Origin: Nonomuraea wenchangensis
Lineage (GTDB): Bacteria > Actinomycetota > Actinomycetes > Streptosporangiales > Streptosporangiaceae
NCBI RefSeq assembly: GCF_900111685.1
Contig: NZ_FOHX01000006.1
Coordinates: 310,001-374,000, forward strand
DNA length: 64,000 nt
Direction: 5' to 3'
Shown one piece after another: positions 45,080 to 53,556 of the stretch (the stretch's first letter is position 1; every line of letters begins with the position of its first letter). A program made the position numbers and the translations under genes. The notes under the pieces are model-generated. The model was not told where the DNA came from and did no database searches. It was given only the letters and a program-made list of their open reading frames with translations.

Positions 45080-45944
45080 GGTCGTCGTCAAGCGAAGGAT
45101 CGTCCGCGTCAAGGACCGGGCCAGGCTGCCGGCCGTCGACACGCTCGCCGCCGAGGAGCCGCTGGAGATCCGGCTCGACGGCACCCCGCTGACCGTCACC
45201 ATGCGCACGCCCGGCGACGACTTCGACCTCGCCGCCGGGTTCCTCGTCAGCGAAGGGGCCGTCGGCGCGCCCGGCGAGATCGCCACCATCCGCTACTGCG
45301 CGGGCGCCACCGTGGACGGCGGCAACACCTACAACGTGCTCGACGTACGGCTCGCCCCCGGCGTGCCCGCGCCCGAGCCGCGCAACTTCTACACCACCTC
45401 CTCCTGCGGGGTGTGCGGAAAGGCGTCCCTGGAGGCGGTACGCACCGTCGCCCGCTGGAGCGCCGCCGACGACCCCGTCACACTGCGGCCCGCCATGGTG
45501 ACGAGCCTGCCCGACCGGTTGCGGGCCGCCCAGCGCGTCTTCGACCGGACCGGCGGCCTGCACGCCGCCGGCCTGTTCACCGCCGACGGCGAACCCCTGT
45601 GCGTGCGCGAGGACGTCGGCCGGCACAACGCCGTCGACAAGCTCCTCGGCTGGGCGCTGCGCGAAGGACGGCTGCCGCTGCGCGGCTGCGTGCTCATGGT
45701 GTCCGGGCGGGCGTCGTTCGAGCTGGTGCAGAAGGCGGTGATGGGCGGGGTGCCGGTGCTCGCCGCCGTCTCGGCGCCGTCGTCGCTGGCCGCCGAACTC
45801 GCCGCCGAGGAAGGACTGACGCTGATCGGGTTCCTGCGCGGGAACTCGATGAACGTCTACACCGGTGAACGGCGGCTCGCCGCCGCCCATGACGTCACCC
45901 CCGGCGCCGGCACTGGCTCTGCTGGGGCGCGTACGGCGGGGTGA
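45072..45944 (+). CDS. fdhD: Formate dehydrogenase accessory sulfurtransferase FdhD
   Basis: A protein of 290 aa, with the ATG inside the end of the previous gene. FdhD features are clear: EEPLEIRLDGTPLTVTMRTPGDDFDLAAGFL, the conserved cysteine pair in TSSCGVCGK near residue 112, EDVGRHNAVDKLLGWAL, VSGRASFELVQKAVMGGVPVLAAVSAPSSLA and GFLRGNSMNVYTG. It carries sulfur from a cysteine desulfurase to the molybdenum or tungsten cofactor, which formate dehydrogenase needs. It ends the operon; a hairpin follows at 46011. Confidence 0.95.
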   Translation: MSRVVVKRRIVRVKDRARLPAVDTLAAEEPLEIRLDGTPLTVTMRTPGDDFDLAAGFLVSEGAVGAPGEIATIRYCAGATVDGGNTYNVLDVRLAPGVPAPEPRNFYTTSSCGVCGKASLEAVRTVARWSAADDPVTLRPAMVTSLPDRLRAAQRVFDRTGGLHAAGLFTADGEPLCVREDVGRHNAVDKLLGWALREGRLPLRGCVLMVSGRASFELVQKAVMGGVPVLAAVSAPSSLAAELAAEEGLTLIGFLRGNSMNVYTGERRLAAAHDVTPGAGTGSAGARTAG

Positions 45945-46010
45945 TGAAGCGGGATGCCGTTCGGCGCCCTTACTAGCCCCCGGACGCCGACCGGCATCTT
46001 GCGTTTAATG

Positions 46011-46029
46011 GCCCGCGCTTCGCGCGGGC
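46011..46029. terminator. Hairpin after fdhD
   Basis: Perfect 8-bp arms GCCCGCGC (46011-46018) and GCGCGGGC (46022-46029) with loop TTC. The rest of 45945-46190 is GC-rich and holds nothing I recognise. Confidence 0.6.
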
Positions 46030-46196
46030 GGCTCGGTCGCTCAGACCCGTCGCCTTCCCTCGTCGCTCCGGTCGCTTCGCTCCCTGCGCTCCTCAGTCCA
46101 GGCGACGGCGCTCCCTCGCAACCCCGCACCCGCAGCCTCCCTCAATCCCGTACGCGCCCTCACCCCTGGGAACCCACTCCCCCCGGGGGACAGATT

Positions 46197-46226
46197 TTGA
46201 CAACCGTTTTCATTTTGGCGCATACT
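46197..46226 (+). promoter_or_regulatory. znuA promoter with Zur box
   Basis: A -35 TTGACA (46197-46202) and a -10 CATACT (46221-46226) are 18 bp apart. The inverted repeat TGACAACCGTTTTCA (46198-46212), six of seven arm pairs matching, covers the -35 and resembles actinobacterial Zur boxes (TGAAAAnnnTTTTCA type). Only seven bases separate the -10 from the ATG, so the mRNA is probably leaderless. Confidence 0.8.
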
Positions 46227-46233
46227 GACTCCC

Positions 46234-47163
46234 ATGATGTCAGGATTTTCCCGGCTGGGTGCGCTCGGTCTGTTGACTGCCGGCGCCCTGCTCAGCGCCA
46301 CGGCCTGCGGCGGTTCCGGTGTGTCGGAGGTCGGCGCCACCTCCGACGGCAGACCCGAGGTGGTCGCCGCCTTCTACCCGTTGCAATGGCTGACCGAGCA
46401 GGTCGGGGGATCCGACGTCCAGGTGACCGGCCTCACCGCCCCCGGCGTCGAGCCGCATGACCTGGAGCTGGGCATCCAGCAGGTCACCGACCTCCAGAAC
46501 GCCGCGCTCACCGTCTACGTCAAAGGCGTCCAACCGGCTGTGGACGACGCGGTCGACCCGGAGAAGAGTTTCGACGCCGCCACCGCCGTCACCACGATCC
46601 CCGCCGGCGGCCACGAGCACGAGGGCGAGGAGGAGCACGGCCACGACGAGGTGGGCTACGACCCGCACCTCTGGCTCGACCCGTCCCGCATGGCCACGGT
46701 CGCCGGCAAGCTCGGCGAGCGCCTGGCCGCCGCCGACGCCGCGCACGCCCAGGCGTACCGGGATCGCGCCGCGACGACGGCCGCCACCCTGACCGCGCTC
46801 GACCAGGAGTTCACCAAAGGTCTGACCACCTGCCGGTCCAGGACGCTGGTGACGGCGCACGAGGCGTTCGGCTATCTGGCCGACCGTTACAAGCTGAAGC
46901 AGGTGGGCATCACTCTCGATCCGGAGACCGAGCCGTCGCCCGCGCGCCTGTCGGAGGTGGCCAAGCTCGCCAGAGCCGAGGGCGTGACCACGATCTTCAC
47001 GGAGGCCCTGGTGAGCCCGAAGGTGGCCGAGGTGCTGGCGAACGAGGTCGGCGCTAAGACCGCCGTCCTCGACCCGCTGGAGAGCAAGCCCTCCGGCGAC
47101 TACGTCTCCGCCATGCGCGATAACCTCAAGACTCTTCAAACAGCACTGGGGTGTACGGCATGA
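46234..47163 (+). CDS. znuA: Zinc ABC transporter substrate-binding lipoprotein ZnuA
   Basis: A protein of 309 aa. The lipoprotein signal has a lipobox ending ATAC with Cys25. It is a cluster A-I metal-binding protein: VVAAFYPLQWLTEQVGG, then GVEPHDLEL with a metal-binding His. A His/Glu-rich loop (GGHEHEGEEEHGHDE, residues ~125-140) is typical of ZnuA. YDPHLWLDPSRM and VTAHEAFGYLADRY carry the other histidines. It captures zinc outside the membrane for ZnuBC. Confidence 0.95.
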   Translation: MMSGFSRLGALGLLTAGALLSATACGGSGVSEVGATSDGRPEVVAAFYPLQWLTEQVGGSDVQVTGLTAPGVEPHDLELGIQQVTDLQNAALTVYVKGVQPAVDDAVDPEKSFDAATAVTTIPAGGHEHEGEEEHGHDEVGYDPHLWLDPSRMATVAGKLGERLAAADAAHAQAYRDRAATTAATLTALDQEFTKGLTTCRSRTLVTAHEAFGYLADRYKLKQVGITLDPETEPSPARLSEVAKLARAEGVTTIFTEALVSPKVAEVLANEVGAKTAVLDPLESKPSGDYVSAMRDNLKTLQTALGCTA

Positions 47164-47939
47164 GCGAGACGGCCTTCGCGATGACCGGCGGCCGGGTCGC
47201 CTACGACGGCAAGCCGGTCCTCCGGGGGATCGACCTGACCGTCCACACCGGCGAGGTCGTCGCACTCCTGGGGGCCAACGGTTCGGGCAAGTCGACGCTG
47301 GTGCGCGCCCTGCTCGGGCTCACGCCGCTGTCCGGCGGCAGCACCCTGATCTACGACCGCCCACCTGGGCGTTTCCGCGACTGGTGGCGCATCGGCTACG
47401 TCCCGCAGCGTCTCCAGGTCGGCGGCGGCGTGCCCGCCACCGTACGCGAGGTCGTGGCCTCGGGCCGCATCGCCCGCCAGCGCCGCCTGCGCCGCACCAG
47501 CGCGGCCGACCGGGCGGCGGTGGCCGCGGCGCTGGAGGCCGTACGACTGAGCGACCGCGCGGGCGACCCCGTCCAGGCGTTGTCGGGCGGCCAGCAGCAG
47601 CGGGTGCTCATCGCCCGCGCCCTGGCGGGCGAGCCGGACACGTACGTGATGGACGAGCCCACCGCGGGCGTCGACGCCGAGACCCAGCGCCTGCTCGCCG
47701 ACACGCTGGCCGGGCTGGTGCTCGGCGGCAAGACCGTGGTGCTGGTCGCGCACGAGCTGGGCCCGCTGGAGCCGGTCATCACGCGCGGCGTCGTCATCGG
47801 TGGCGGTCTGATCGCGCACGACGGGCCGCCGCCGCGTCCCGAGGGCGAGTGCGCGCGGCCCGGGCACGAGCACCAGCATCCGCACGCCGCCGAGCCGGTG
47901 GCCGGGCCGCTGACCGGGTGGCAGGGGGAACCAAGGTGA
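47160..47939 (+). CDS. znuC: Zinc ABC transporter ATPase ZnuC
   Basis: A protein of 259 aa; the ATG at 47160 overlaps the znuA stop (ATGA). Walker A is GANGSGKST, the Q-loop YVPQRLQVGG, the signature LSGGQQQR, Walker B YVMDEPTAG and the H-loop VAHELG. The His-rich tail (HEHQHPH) may bind zinc. Confidence 0.95.
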   Translation: MSETAFAMTGGRVAYDGKPVLRGIDLTVHTGEVVALLGANGSGKSTLVRALLGLTPLSGGSTLIYDRPPGRFRDWWRIGYVPQRLQVGGGVPATVREVVASGRIARQRRLRRTSAADRAAVAAALEAVRLSDRAGDPVQALSGGQQQRVLIARALAGEPDTYVMDEPTAGVDAETQRLLADTLAGLVLGGKTVVLVAHELGPLEPVITRGVVIGGGLIAHDGPPPRPEGECARPGHEHQHPHAAEPVAGPLTGWQGEPR

Positions 47940-48808
47940 TCTTCGAACTGCTGCGTGAGCAGCTCTTCCAGCTCGCGCTCGTCGCGGCGCTGCTGGTGGG
48001 GCTGTGCGCGCCCGCCGTCGGGACGTTCATCGTGCAGCGGCGGCTCGCGCTGCTCGGCGACGGCATCGGGCACGTGGCGCTGACCGGCGTGGCGCTCGGC
48101 TTCCTGACCGGCACGACGCCGGTGCTGACCGCCGTGATCATCTCCGTCGCCGGGGCGGTGGCCATCGAGCTGGTACGCGCGCGCGGACGCACCAGCGGCG
48201 ACGTGGCGCTGGCGCTGCTGTTCTACGGCGGCATCGCGGGCGGCGTCATGCTCATGGCCATCGCGCCCGGCGGCAGCAACGCCAAGCTCAACTCCTACCT
48301 GTTCGGCGCCATCGCGAGCGTCACTCCGGCCGACATCTGGGTCATCGCGGCGCTGGCCGTGGCCGTGATCGGAGTGGTCGTGATCTTCGGCAGGGAGCTG
48401 TTCGTGCTCTGCCAGGACGAGGAGATGGCCCGCGCGAGCGGCCTGCCGGTGCGCTTCCTCAGCCTGCTGATCGCGGTCACGGCCGCGCTGACCGTCGTCA
48501 TCGCCATGCGGGTGGTCGGGCTGCTGCTGGTCAGCGCGCTGATGGTGATCCCGGTGGCGACGAGCCAGCAGCTCACGCGGGGTTTCCGTGCCACGATGGC
48601 GACGGCGATGGTGTTCGGGGTGCTGGCCTCGGTGGGCGGGCTGCTCGCCTCCACCGTGTCGCCGAAGGTGCCGCCGGGCGCCTCGATCGTGCTCATCGCT
48701 CTCGCCGGCTTCGTCCTGGCCCTCGCTGTCGGTAAATTCGTACGCCGAGGCCGGAGCGACGAGGAGTCCAGAGTGGGTCCAACAATGCGCGTCGAGGAGG
48801 TCGCATGA
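47936..48808 (+). CDS. znuB: Zinc ABC transporter permease ZnuB
   Basis: A protein of 290 aa starting at GTG 47936, overlapping the znuC stop. It has about eight hydrophobic helices of the ABC-3 permease family: FIVQRRLALLGDGIGHVALTGVALG and VVGLLLVSALMVIPVATSQQLTRGF. It forms the membrane channel with ZnuC and ZnuA. Confidence 0.95.
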   Translation: MIFELLREQLFQLALVAALLVGLCAPAVGTFIVQRRLALLGDGIGHVALTGVALGFLTGTTPVLTAVIISVAGAVAIELVRARGRTSGDVALALLFYGGIAGGVMLMAIAPGGSNAKLNSYLFGAIASVTPADIWVIAALAVAVIGVVVIFGRELFVLCQDEEMARASGLPVRFLSLLIAVTAALTVVIAMRVVGLLLVSALMVIPVATSQQLTRGFRATMATAMVFGVLASVGGLLASTVSPKVPPGASIVLIALAGFVLALAVGKFVRRGRSDEESRVGPTMRVEEVA

Positions 48809-49197
48809 CGACGAGACGCGAGGCGGTGCACGACACCCTCCGTCGCAACGAGGGGTTCCGCAGCGCGCAGGACGTCTACGCGGAGATGCGCCTGCACGGC
48901 GCCAAGATCGGCCTGACCACCGTATACCGGGCGCTGCAGGCGCTGGCCGACAACGGTCAGGTCGACGTGCTGCGCACCGACGACGGCGAGTCCGTCTACC
49001 GGGCCTGCGCCAGCGACGTCCACCACCATCACCTCGTCTGCCGCAAGTGCGGGCGCACCGTCGAGGTGGCCGGTCCCGCGGTCGAGCGCTGGGCCGAGGC
49101 CGTGGGCAGGGAGCACGGCTTCACCGAGATCACTCACACGGTGGAGGTGTTCGGGACCTGCGCGTCCTGTTCCCCGTCCGTCCCGTCCTCCGGCTGA
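48805..49197 (+). CDS. zur: Zinc uptake regulator Zur (Fur family)
   Basis: A protein of 130 aa; the ATG overlaps the znuB stop. The winged-helix N-terminus has RSAQDVYAEMRLHGAKIGLTTVYRALQAL. The dimer domain has DVHHHHLVCRKCGRTVEV, and structural zinc cysteines lie in CRKC and CASC. It should repress znuACB-zur at the box at 46198 when zinc is plentiful. The last 64 bp overlap the end of the converging EamA gene. Confidence 0.93.
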   Translation: MTTRREAVHDTLRRNEGFRSAQDVYAEMRLHGAKIGLTTVYRALQALADNGQVDVLRTDDGESVYRACASDVHHHHLVCRKCGRTVEVAGPAVERWAEAVGREHGFTEITHTVEVFGTCASCSPSVPSSG

Positions 49198-50063
49198 GCG
49201 GTGCGGCGCGAGCCCGAGCCCCACAGCACGCCGAGCACGACCACCCCGCACCCGGCGAGCTGCCAGGGCGAGGGCCGCTCGCCGAGCGCCAACGCCGACA
49301 GCGCCACGGTCGTCAGGGGCTGCACGAGCAGCAGCAGCGCGGTGAGCGCGGCCGGCTGCCGCGGCAGCGTGAACGTGATGAGCGACCACCCCAGCACCTG
49401 CGGCCCGAGCGCGAGCAGCAGCAGCCAGCCGTGCGCGGGCCAGCTCGGGGCGAGGTCCGCGCCGCCGAAGGCGGGGCTGAGCGCGGCGATCGCCACCGTG
49501 GCCACGACCGTGGCGTGCGCCAGCGGCCCGGCCGCGCGGTCCGAGCCGCCCTTCATGAGCAGCAGGAACGCCGCGTACGAGACGGACGTCGCCACCCCGG
49601 CGAGCACGCCCATGACGGGATCGTCGCCGTACGCCGCGCTGTCGAACACCCCGGAGATCAGCACCACGCCGCCGAACACCACGGGCGTCGCCACCACGAG
49701 CCGCCCCGACGGCCGCTCCCCGAACACCGCCCAGGCGGCGAACGCCACCAGGAACACCTGCAGGTTGCCCAGCACGGTCGCGAGGCCCGCGCCGACGTAC
49801 GCGATGGCGTGGTGCCAGAACAGCAGGTCGAACGCGAACGTCAGGCCCGCAGCCCAGGCGAGCAGCACCGCCCGGCGCGGCAGCGGGCCGTGCCTGCGCC
49901 GCTCCAGCCAGGCCAGCGCCAGCATGGGCGGGATCGCGTACGCGCAGCGGAACAACGCCGACGTCGCCGGCGAGACCCCGGCCAGCCGCACCAGCGGCGC
50001 GGAGGTGGAGATGACGAGCGCGCCGACGATCGCGACGATCACGATACGACGGTGTGCACCCAT
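49134..50063 (-). CDS. EamA/DMT-family transporter
   Basis: A protein of about 309 aa from ATG 50063 (MGAHRRIVIVAIVGALV); GTG 50105 would add 14 hydrophobic residues. It has ten hydrophobic helices as two EamA repeats (FHR/W-type FDLLFWHHAIAYVGAGLATVLGNLQVFLVAFAAW; ALTALLLLVQPLTTVALSALALGERPSPWQLAG). The family exports metabolites or amino acids; the substrate is unknown. Its 3' end overlaps zur. Confidence 0.85.
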   Translation of the reverse strand: MGAHRRIVIVAIVGALVISTSAPLVRLAGVSPATSALFRCAYAIPPMLALAWLERRRHGPLPRRAVLLAWAAGLTFAFDLLFWHHAIAYVGAGLATVLGNLQVFLVAFAAWAVFGERPSGRLVVATPVVFGGVVLISGVFDSAAYGDDPVMGVLAGVATSVSYAAFLLLMKGGSDRAAGPLAHATVVATVAIAALSPAFGGADLAPSWPAHGWLLLLALGPQVLGWSLITFTLPRQPAALTALLLLVQPLTTVALSALALGERPSPWQLAGCGVVVLGVLWGSGSRRTAQPEDGTDGEQDAQVPNTSTV

Positions 50064-50134
50064 CAAAACCCCCGTGGCCGCCCATAGGAGATACAGTGCG
50101 ACCACGCTAGGATCCGGCGCGGACAGGAGTCAAC

Positions 50135-50683
50135 ATGCCGTTTGGCCATGACATGGTGCATTCTCTGGCCACTGTCGTCGAACTGGTCAACACCTCACCG
50201 GCCACGGGCGGCGAAGAGGGGCTGCCCGGTCTGGCCGAGCTCCAGGCGTTCGTGGAGTCCCGCGAGGTCAGCGGCATAGGCAAGCTGACGGCCCACGACC
50301 TGAGCCAGGTCCGCGCGGTCCGGGAGTCCTTCCACCGCGTCTTCACCGCGCCCGACCAGCCGACCGCCGTCCGCACCCTCAACTCGATGCTCTCCTCGAC
50401 CCGCATCACGCCGCGCCTCACCGAGCACGACGGCCATCCGCTGCACGTCCACTACTTCGCCGCCGACGCCAGCCTGGCCGAGCACCTGGCCGCCGACTGC
50501 GGTGTGGCGCTGGCGGTGCTGCTGGTGGAGGGCGAGAGCGAACGCCTGCGCACCTGCTCGGCCCCCGACTGCGACCGCGTCTTCGTGGACGAGTCACGCA
50601 ACCGGTCGCGGGTCTACTGCGACAGCCGGACGTGCGGCAACCGCATGCACGTAGCCGCCTACCGCGCCCGCCGCCGCGCCTGA
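50135..50683 (+). CDS. CGNR zinc-finger / ABATE-domain regulator
   Basis: A protein of 182 aa; ATG 50135 follows ACAGGAG. The N-terminal ABATE part (ATVVELVNTSP) precedes the C-terminal CGNR zinc finger: RTCSAPDCDRVFVDESRNRSRVYCDSRTCGNRMHVAAYRARR, with four cysteines for zinc. The group is thought to bind DNA and regulate stress genes. It is divergent from the EamA gene, which may be its target. Confidence 0.88.
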   Translation: MPFGHDMVHSLATVVELVNTSPATGGEEGLPGLAELQAFVESREVSGIGKLTAHDLSQVRAVRESFHRVFTAPDQPTAVRTLNSMLSSTRITPRLTEHDGHPLHVHYFAADASLAEHLAADCGVALAVLLVEGESERLRTCSAPDCDRVFVDESRNRSRVYCDSRTCGNRMHVAAYRARRRA

Positions 50684-50728
50684 CCCCTTCAGTCCCTCAC
50701 AGCGGTCGGTCGCCGTTCAGGTGAAGCA

Positions 50729-51526
50729 TCACTTCGGGGTCGGTTGCGTACGCGCCTTCTCCCCGCGCCCTGACCGGAGCAGCAGCAAGCCGCTGACGGT
50801 GAGCGCGCAGGACAGGATGACGAGGTGCACGCCATAGTGGACGGCCTCCGCCGGGAGCAGGAGGTTCGCGGTGTGCAGGCCGGTGTGCACGCCGACCGCC
50901 ATCCACAACGTCCCCGTGTGCGCACGCGCCGCCGCGCACGCGAAACCGAGCGCGACGGCCTGCAGCACGTAGAGCAGGCGTTCGCCCAGTGAGTCGGCCG
51001 CGCTGCTGGAGATGATGTGCAGCGCCCCGAACCCGACGGACACCACGATCAGCACGGCTTTCGGCGGCAATCGGGCCGACAGCGTGTCGAACAGGTGCCC
51101 CCGCCACAGCAGCTCCTCCGGAAACGCCTGACTGAGCAGGGCGAACGCGATGCCGTACGGCAAGAGGCCCGCATCAGCGAAGATCTTGTCACCCGGCGGT
51201 AAGGACATCGCCCCGAACGCCACCGACAGCATGATGGCGGCCGCCACCGGGACCGCGCCCGCCACGACCCCCAGGAACAGCTGCGGCACGGCCCGCCGGG
51301 ATCGCTCCAGGCCCACACCGGCCCAGGACTGGCCGCCGAGGAAGCGCCGGATCAGATGGACCAGCCCGAGTGAGGCCAGCGTGATCCCGATCATGCCGAG
51401 CGGCCGGTAGAGGGGATGGCCGGAGTCCAGCAGCAAGGTGACGGGAGCGGTGCCGACGATGATCTGCCCGAATGTGGCGGCCAGGGTGATCAGCACGGCC
51501 CAGACGGGGTGGGTGGCTCTTCTCAT
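50729..51526 (-). CDS. CPBP-family (CAAX/Abi) intramembrane protease
   Basis: A protein of 265 aa from ATG 51526 with about eight hydrophobic helices. The glutamate pair in FPEELLWRGHLFDTL and the later histidines in GFGALHIISS and VGVHTGLHTANL form the CPBP active-site pattern. Such proteins are glutamic-type intramembrane proteases or bacteriocin-immunity proteins. It is divergent from a two-component system that may control it. Confidence 0.85.
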   Translation of the reverse strand: MRRATHPVWAVLITLAATFGQIIVGTAPVTLLLDSGHPLYRPLGMIGITLASLGLVHLIRRFLGGQSWAGVGLERSRRAVPQLFLGVVAGAVPVAAAIMLSVAFGAMSLPPGDKIFADAGLLPYGIAFALLSQAFPEELLWRGHLFDTLSARLPPKAVLIVVSVGFGALHIISSSAADSLGERLLYVLQAVALGFACAAARAHTGTLWMAVGVHTGLHTANLLLPAEAVHYGVHLVILSCALTVSGLLLLRSGRGEKARTQPTPK

Positions 51527-51649
51527 GGAAGGACACGCTAGGCAGCCGGGCCGGCCGGCACATCGGACCGGAGTTCGGACTCCGGCATGACCATGGTCAT
51601 GGGTCCTCAGGAGGATCACACGGCCCGCGCGCGGCTAGAGTCGTCGGAC

Positions 51650-52798
51650 ATGCCGTCCTCCCTGGCCAGGCTGCGCAACCCCGACCGGCCGCACCTGTTC
51701 AGCGTGGTGTTCTGGGTGGTGCTCGCGGGCACCGCTATCGCGTACACCTCGCACCCGGGAACGCCTGTCCAGATCGTGGTGTTCTCCGCCGACCTGACGC
51801 TCGTGGCCGTGCTGTGGCTGCTGCTGCCCTGGCGGCACGCCACCGGATGGCGGCGTCCGGTCGCGGTGGTGTTCCTGCTGACGACCCTCACGCTGGGGCC
51901 GGCGGGATCGGACGAGGTGCACATGCTGCTGACGCTCATCGCCATCGCCAACGTCGCGTTCGTGCACGACATGAGGGCCGCGACGGTCATCATCGGCTGC
52001 CTCAGCGTTGTTCTGTTCGTCCTGGACGTCGTGATGTACGACCGCGGTCCGATGGACGCCCTCGGTCAGACCGTGCCGTTCGTCGTGTTCTCCTCCTTCG
52101 TGCTCGGCATGACGTCGGCCGTGCTGGAGGCGCGGCGCAGACGGGCCGAGGCGCAGCGGCTCCTCGCCCGCGTGCGGGAGCTCACGGTCGCGCAGGAGCG
52201 GGCGCGGATGGGCGCGGAGATGCACGACTCGATCGGTCACCACCTGACGGTGGTCAAGATGAGCCTGGAGAACGCCGAACGTTTCCGGTCGCGCCGCCCC
52301 GAGGCCGCCTGGGAGGAGGTGCGGCTGGCGAAGGAGACGAGCGTGGCGGCCCTGGCCGACGCACGTCGCTGGGTCAGGGCGCTGCGCCCGCTCGCGTTGG
52401 AGGGCCGGGTCAGCGGCGCGGCGCTGGAGCGGCTGGCGGCCTCGTTCGACGGCACGGGGCTGGTGGTGCGCTTCGAGGTCGAAGGAGAGGAGGTGCCACT
52501 GGAGCCGGACGTGGAGCTGGTGCTCTACCGCGTGCTGCAGGAGGCGCTGACGAACGTCGTCCGGCACGCCGGGGCCCGGCACGTACGCGGAAGGCTGGTG
52601 TTCGGCTGTGAGCGGGTGGTCCTGGTGGTCGCCGACAACGGCGGGGGCCGGCGCGCGGACGCGCGCGACGGCTTCGGCCTGCGCTCCCTCGCCGAGCGCG
52701 CTCACGCGGTGGGCGGCACCCTGACCGCGGGCGACCGCCCGGAAGGCGGCTTCGAAGTACGCGCAGAACTTCCGGTACGGGTGGAGGTGACGTCATGA
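51650..52798 (+). CDS. Two-component sensor histidine kinase (HisKA_3 type)
   Basis: A protein of about 382 aa from ATG 51650 (the frame is open from 51587). Five or six hydrophobic helices span ~18-165. A coiled linker leads to the dimerisation domain RARMGAEMHDSIGHHLTVVKMSLENAE, with the phospho-accepting histidine near 191. The ATPase part has VLYRVLQEALTNVVRHAGA, VADNGGG and GFGLRSLAERAHAVGG. It has no large extracellular sensor, so the signal is likely sensed in the membrane. It is coupled to the next gene by an ATGA overlap. Confidence 0.9.
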   Translation: MPSSLARLRNPDRPHLFSVVFWVVLAGTAIAYTSHPGTPVQIVVFSADLTLVAVLWLLLPWRHATGWRRPVAVVFLLTTLTLGPAGSDEVHMLLTLIAIANVAFVHDMRAATVIIGCLSVVLFVLDVVMYDRGPMDALGQTVPFVVFSSFVLGMTSAVLEARRRRAEAQRLLARVRELTVAQERARMGAEMHDSIGHHLTVVKMSLENAERFRSRRPEAAWEEVRLAKETSVAALADARRWVRALRPLALEGRVSGAALERLAASFDGTGLVVRFEVEGEEVPLEPDVELVLYRVLQEALTNVVRHAGARHVRGRLVFGCERVVLVVADNGGGRRADARDGFGLRSLAERAHAVGGTLTAGDRPEGGFEVRAELPVRVEVTS

Positions 52799-53511
52799 CC
52801 CGGCGCGAGCGCGTGCCCGGCGGCGAGGAGAGGCCGGGGGACATGACGGCGATCAGGGTCCTGCTGGTCGATGACCAGGAGCTGATCCGGCGGGGTCTGC
52901 GCAAGATGCTGGAGATCGAGGACGGCATCGAGGTGGCCGGGGAGGCCGCCGACGGGGAGGAGGCGCTGCGCGTGGCCGGGGAGTGCCGTCCGGACGTGGC
53001 GCTGGTGGACGCGAGAATGCCCAGGATGGAGGGCGTCGAGCTCATCCGCCGGCTGTCGGCCGGGCATCCCGGCGTGGCCGCCATCGTGCTCAGCACCTTC
53101 GACGAGGACGACTACATCTTCGGCGCGCTGGGCGGCGGGGCCGTCGGCTACCTGCTCAAGGACTGCACGCCGGAGGAGCTGGTCGACGCCATCCGCCGGG
53201 CCGGCCGCGGGGAGACGGTGCTCGCCCCGTCCGTCGCCGGACGCCTGGTGGCCGAGCTACGACGCACCGGCGCCGTGCCCAGGGCGCTGCCGCACGAGGG
53301 GCGCCTGTCGGCCAGGGAGTCCGACGTCGCCCGGCTGATCGCCGCAGGGGCCACGAACCGGGAGATCGCGGCGCAACTGCGCATCGCCGAGGGCACGGTG
53401 AAGAACCACGTCTCAAGCCTGCTGCGCAAATACGGCACCCCCGACCGCACCCGCCTCGCCCTTCATCTCAAGGACACCGGGGACAGGAACCCACAAAGCC
53501 CTGGCCCATGA
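52795..53511 (+). CDS. Two-component response regulator (NarL/LuxR type)
   Basis: A protein of 238 aa from ATG 52795, or 222 aa from ATG 52843, the more usual start (MTAIRVLLVDDQELIRRGL). The receiver has the phospho-acceptor in VALVDARMPRM (Asp71 of the long form) and the lysine in YLLKDC. The C-terminal LuxR helix-turn-helix is LSARESDVARLIAAGATNREIAAQLRIAEGTVKNHVSSLLRKYG. The divergent CPBP protease gene is a likely target. Confidence 0.92.
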   Translation: MTRRERVPGGEERPGDMTAIRVLLVDDQELIRRGLRKMLEIEDGIEVAGEAADGEEALRVAGECRPDVALVDARMPRMEGVELIRRLSAGHPGVAAIVLSTFDEDDYIFGALGGGAVGYLLKDCTPEELVDAIRRAGRGETVLAPSVAGRLVAELRRTGAVPRALPHEGRLSARESDVARLIAAGATNREIAAQLRIAEGTVKNHVSSLLRKYGTPDRTRLALHLKDTGDRNPQSPGP

Positions 53512-53556
53512 GATCACCTGATCGCGTACGGGCCCCAGTCGGATTCGGCCGGCCGG

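Noticed and set aside
48926..48936. CCGTATACCGG inside zur resembling the island motif
   Set aside because: It is within conserved helix-turn-helix codons (TTVYRAL) and outside the island.
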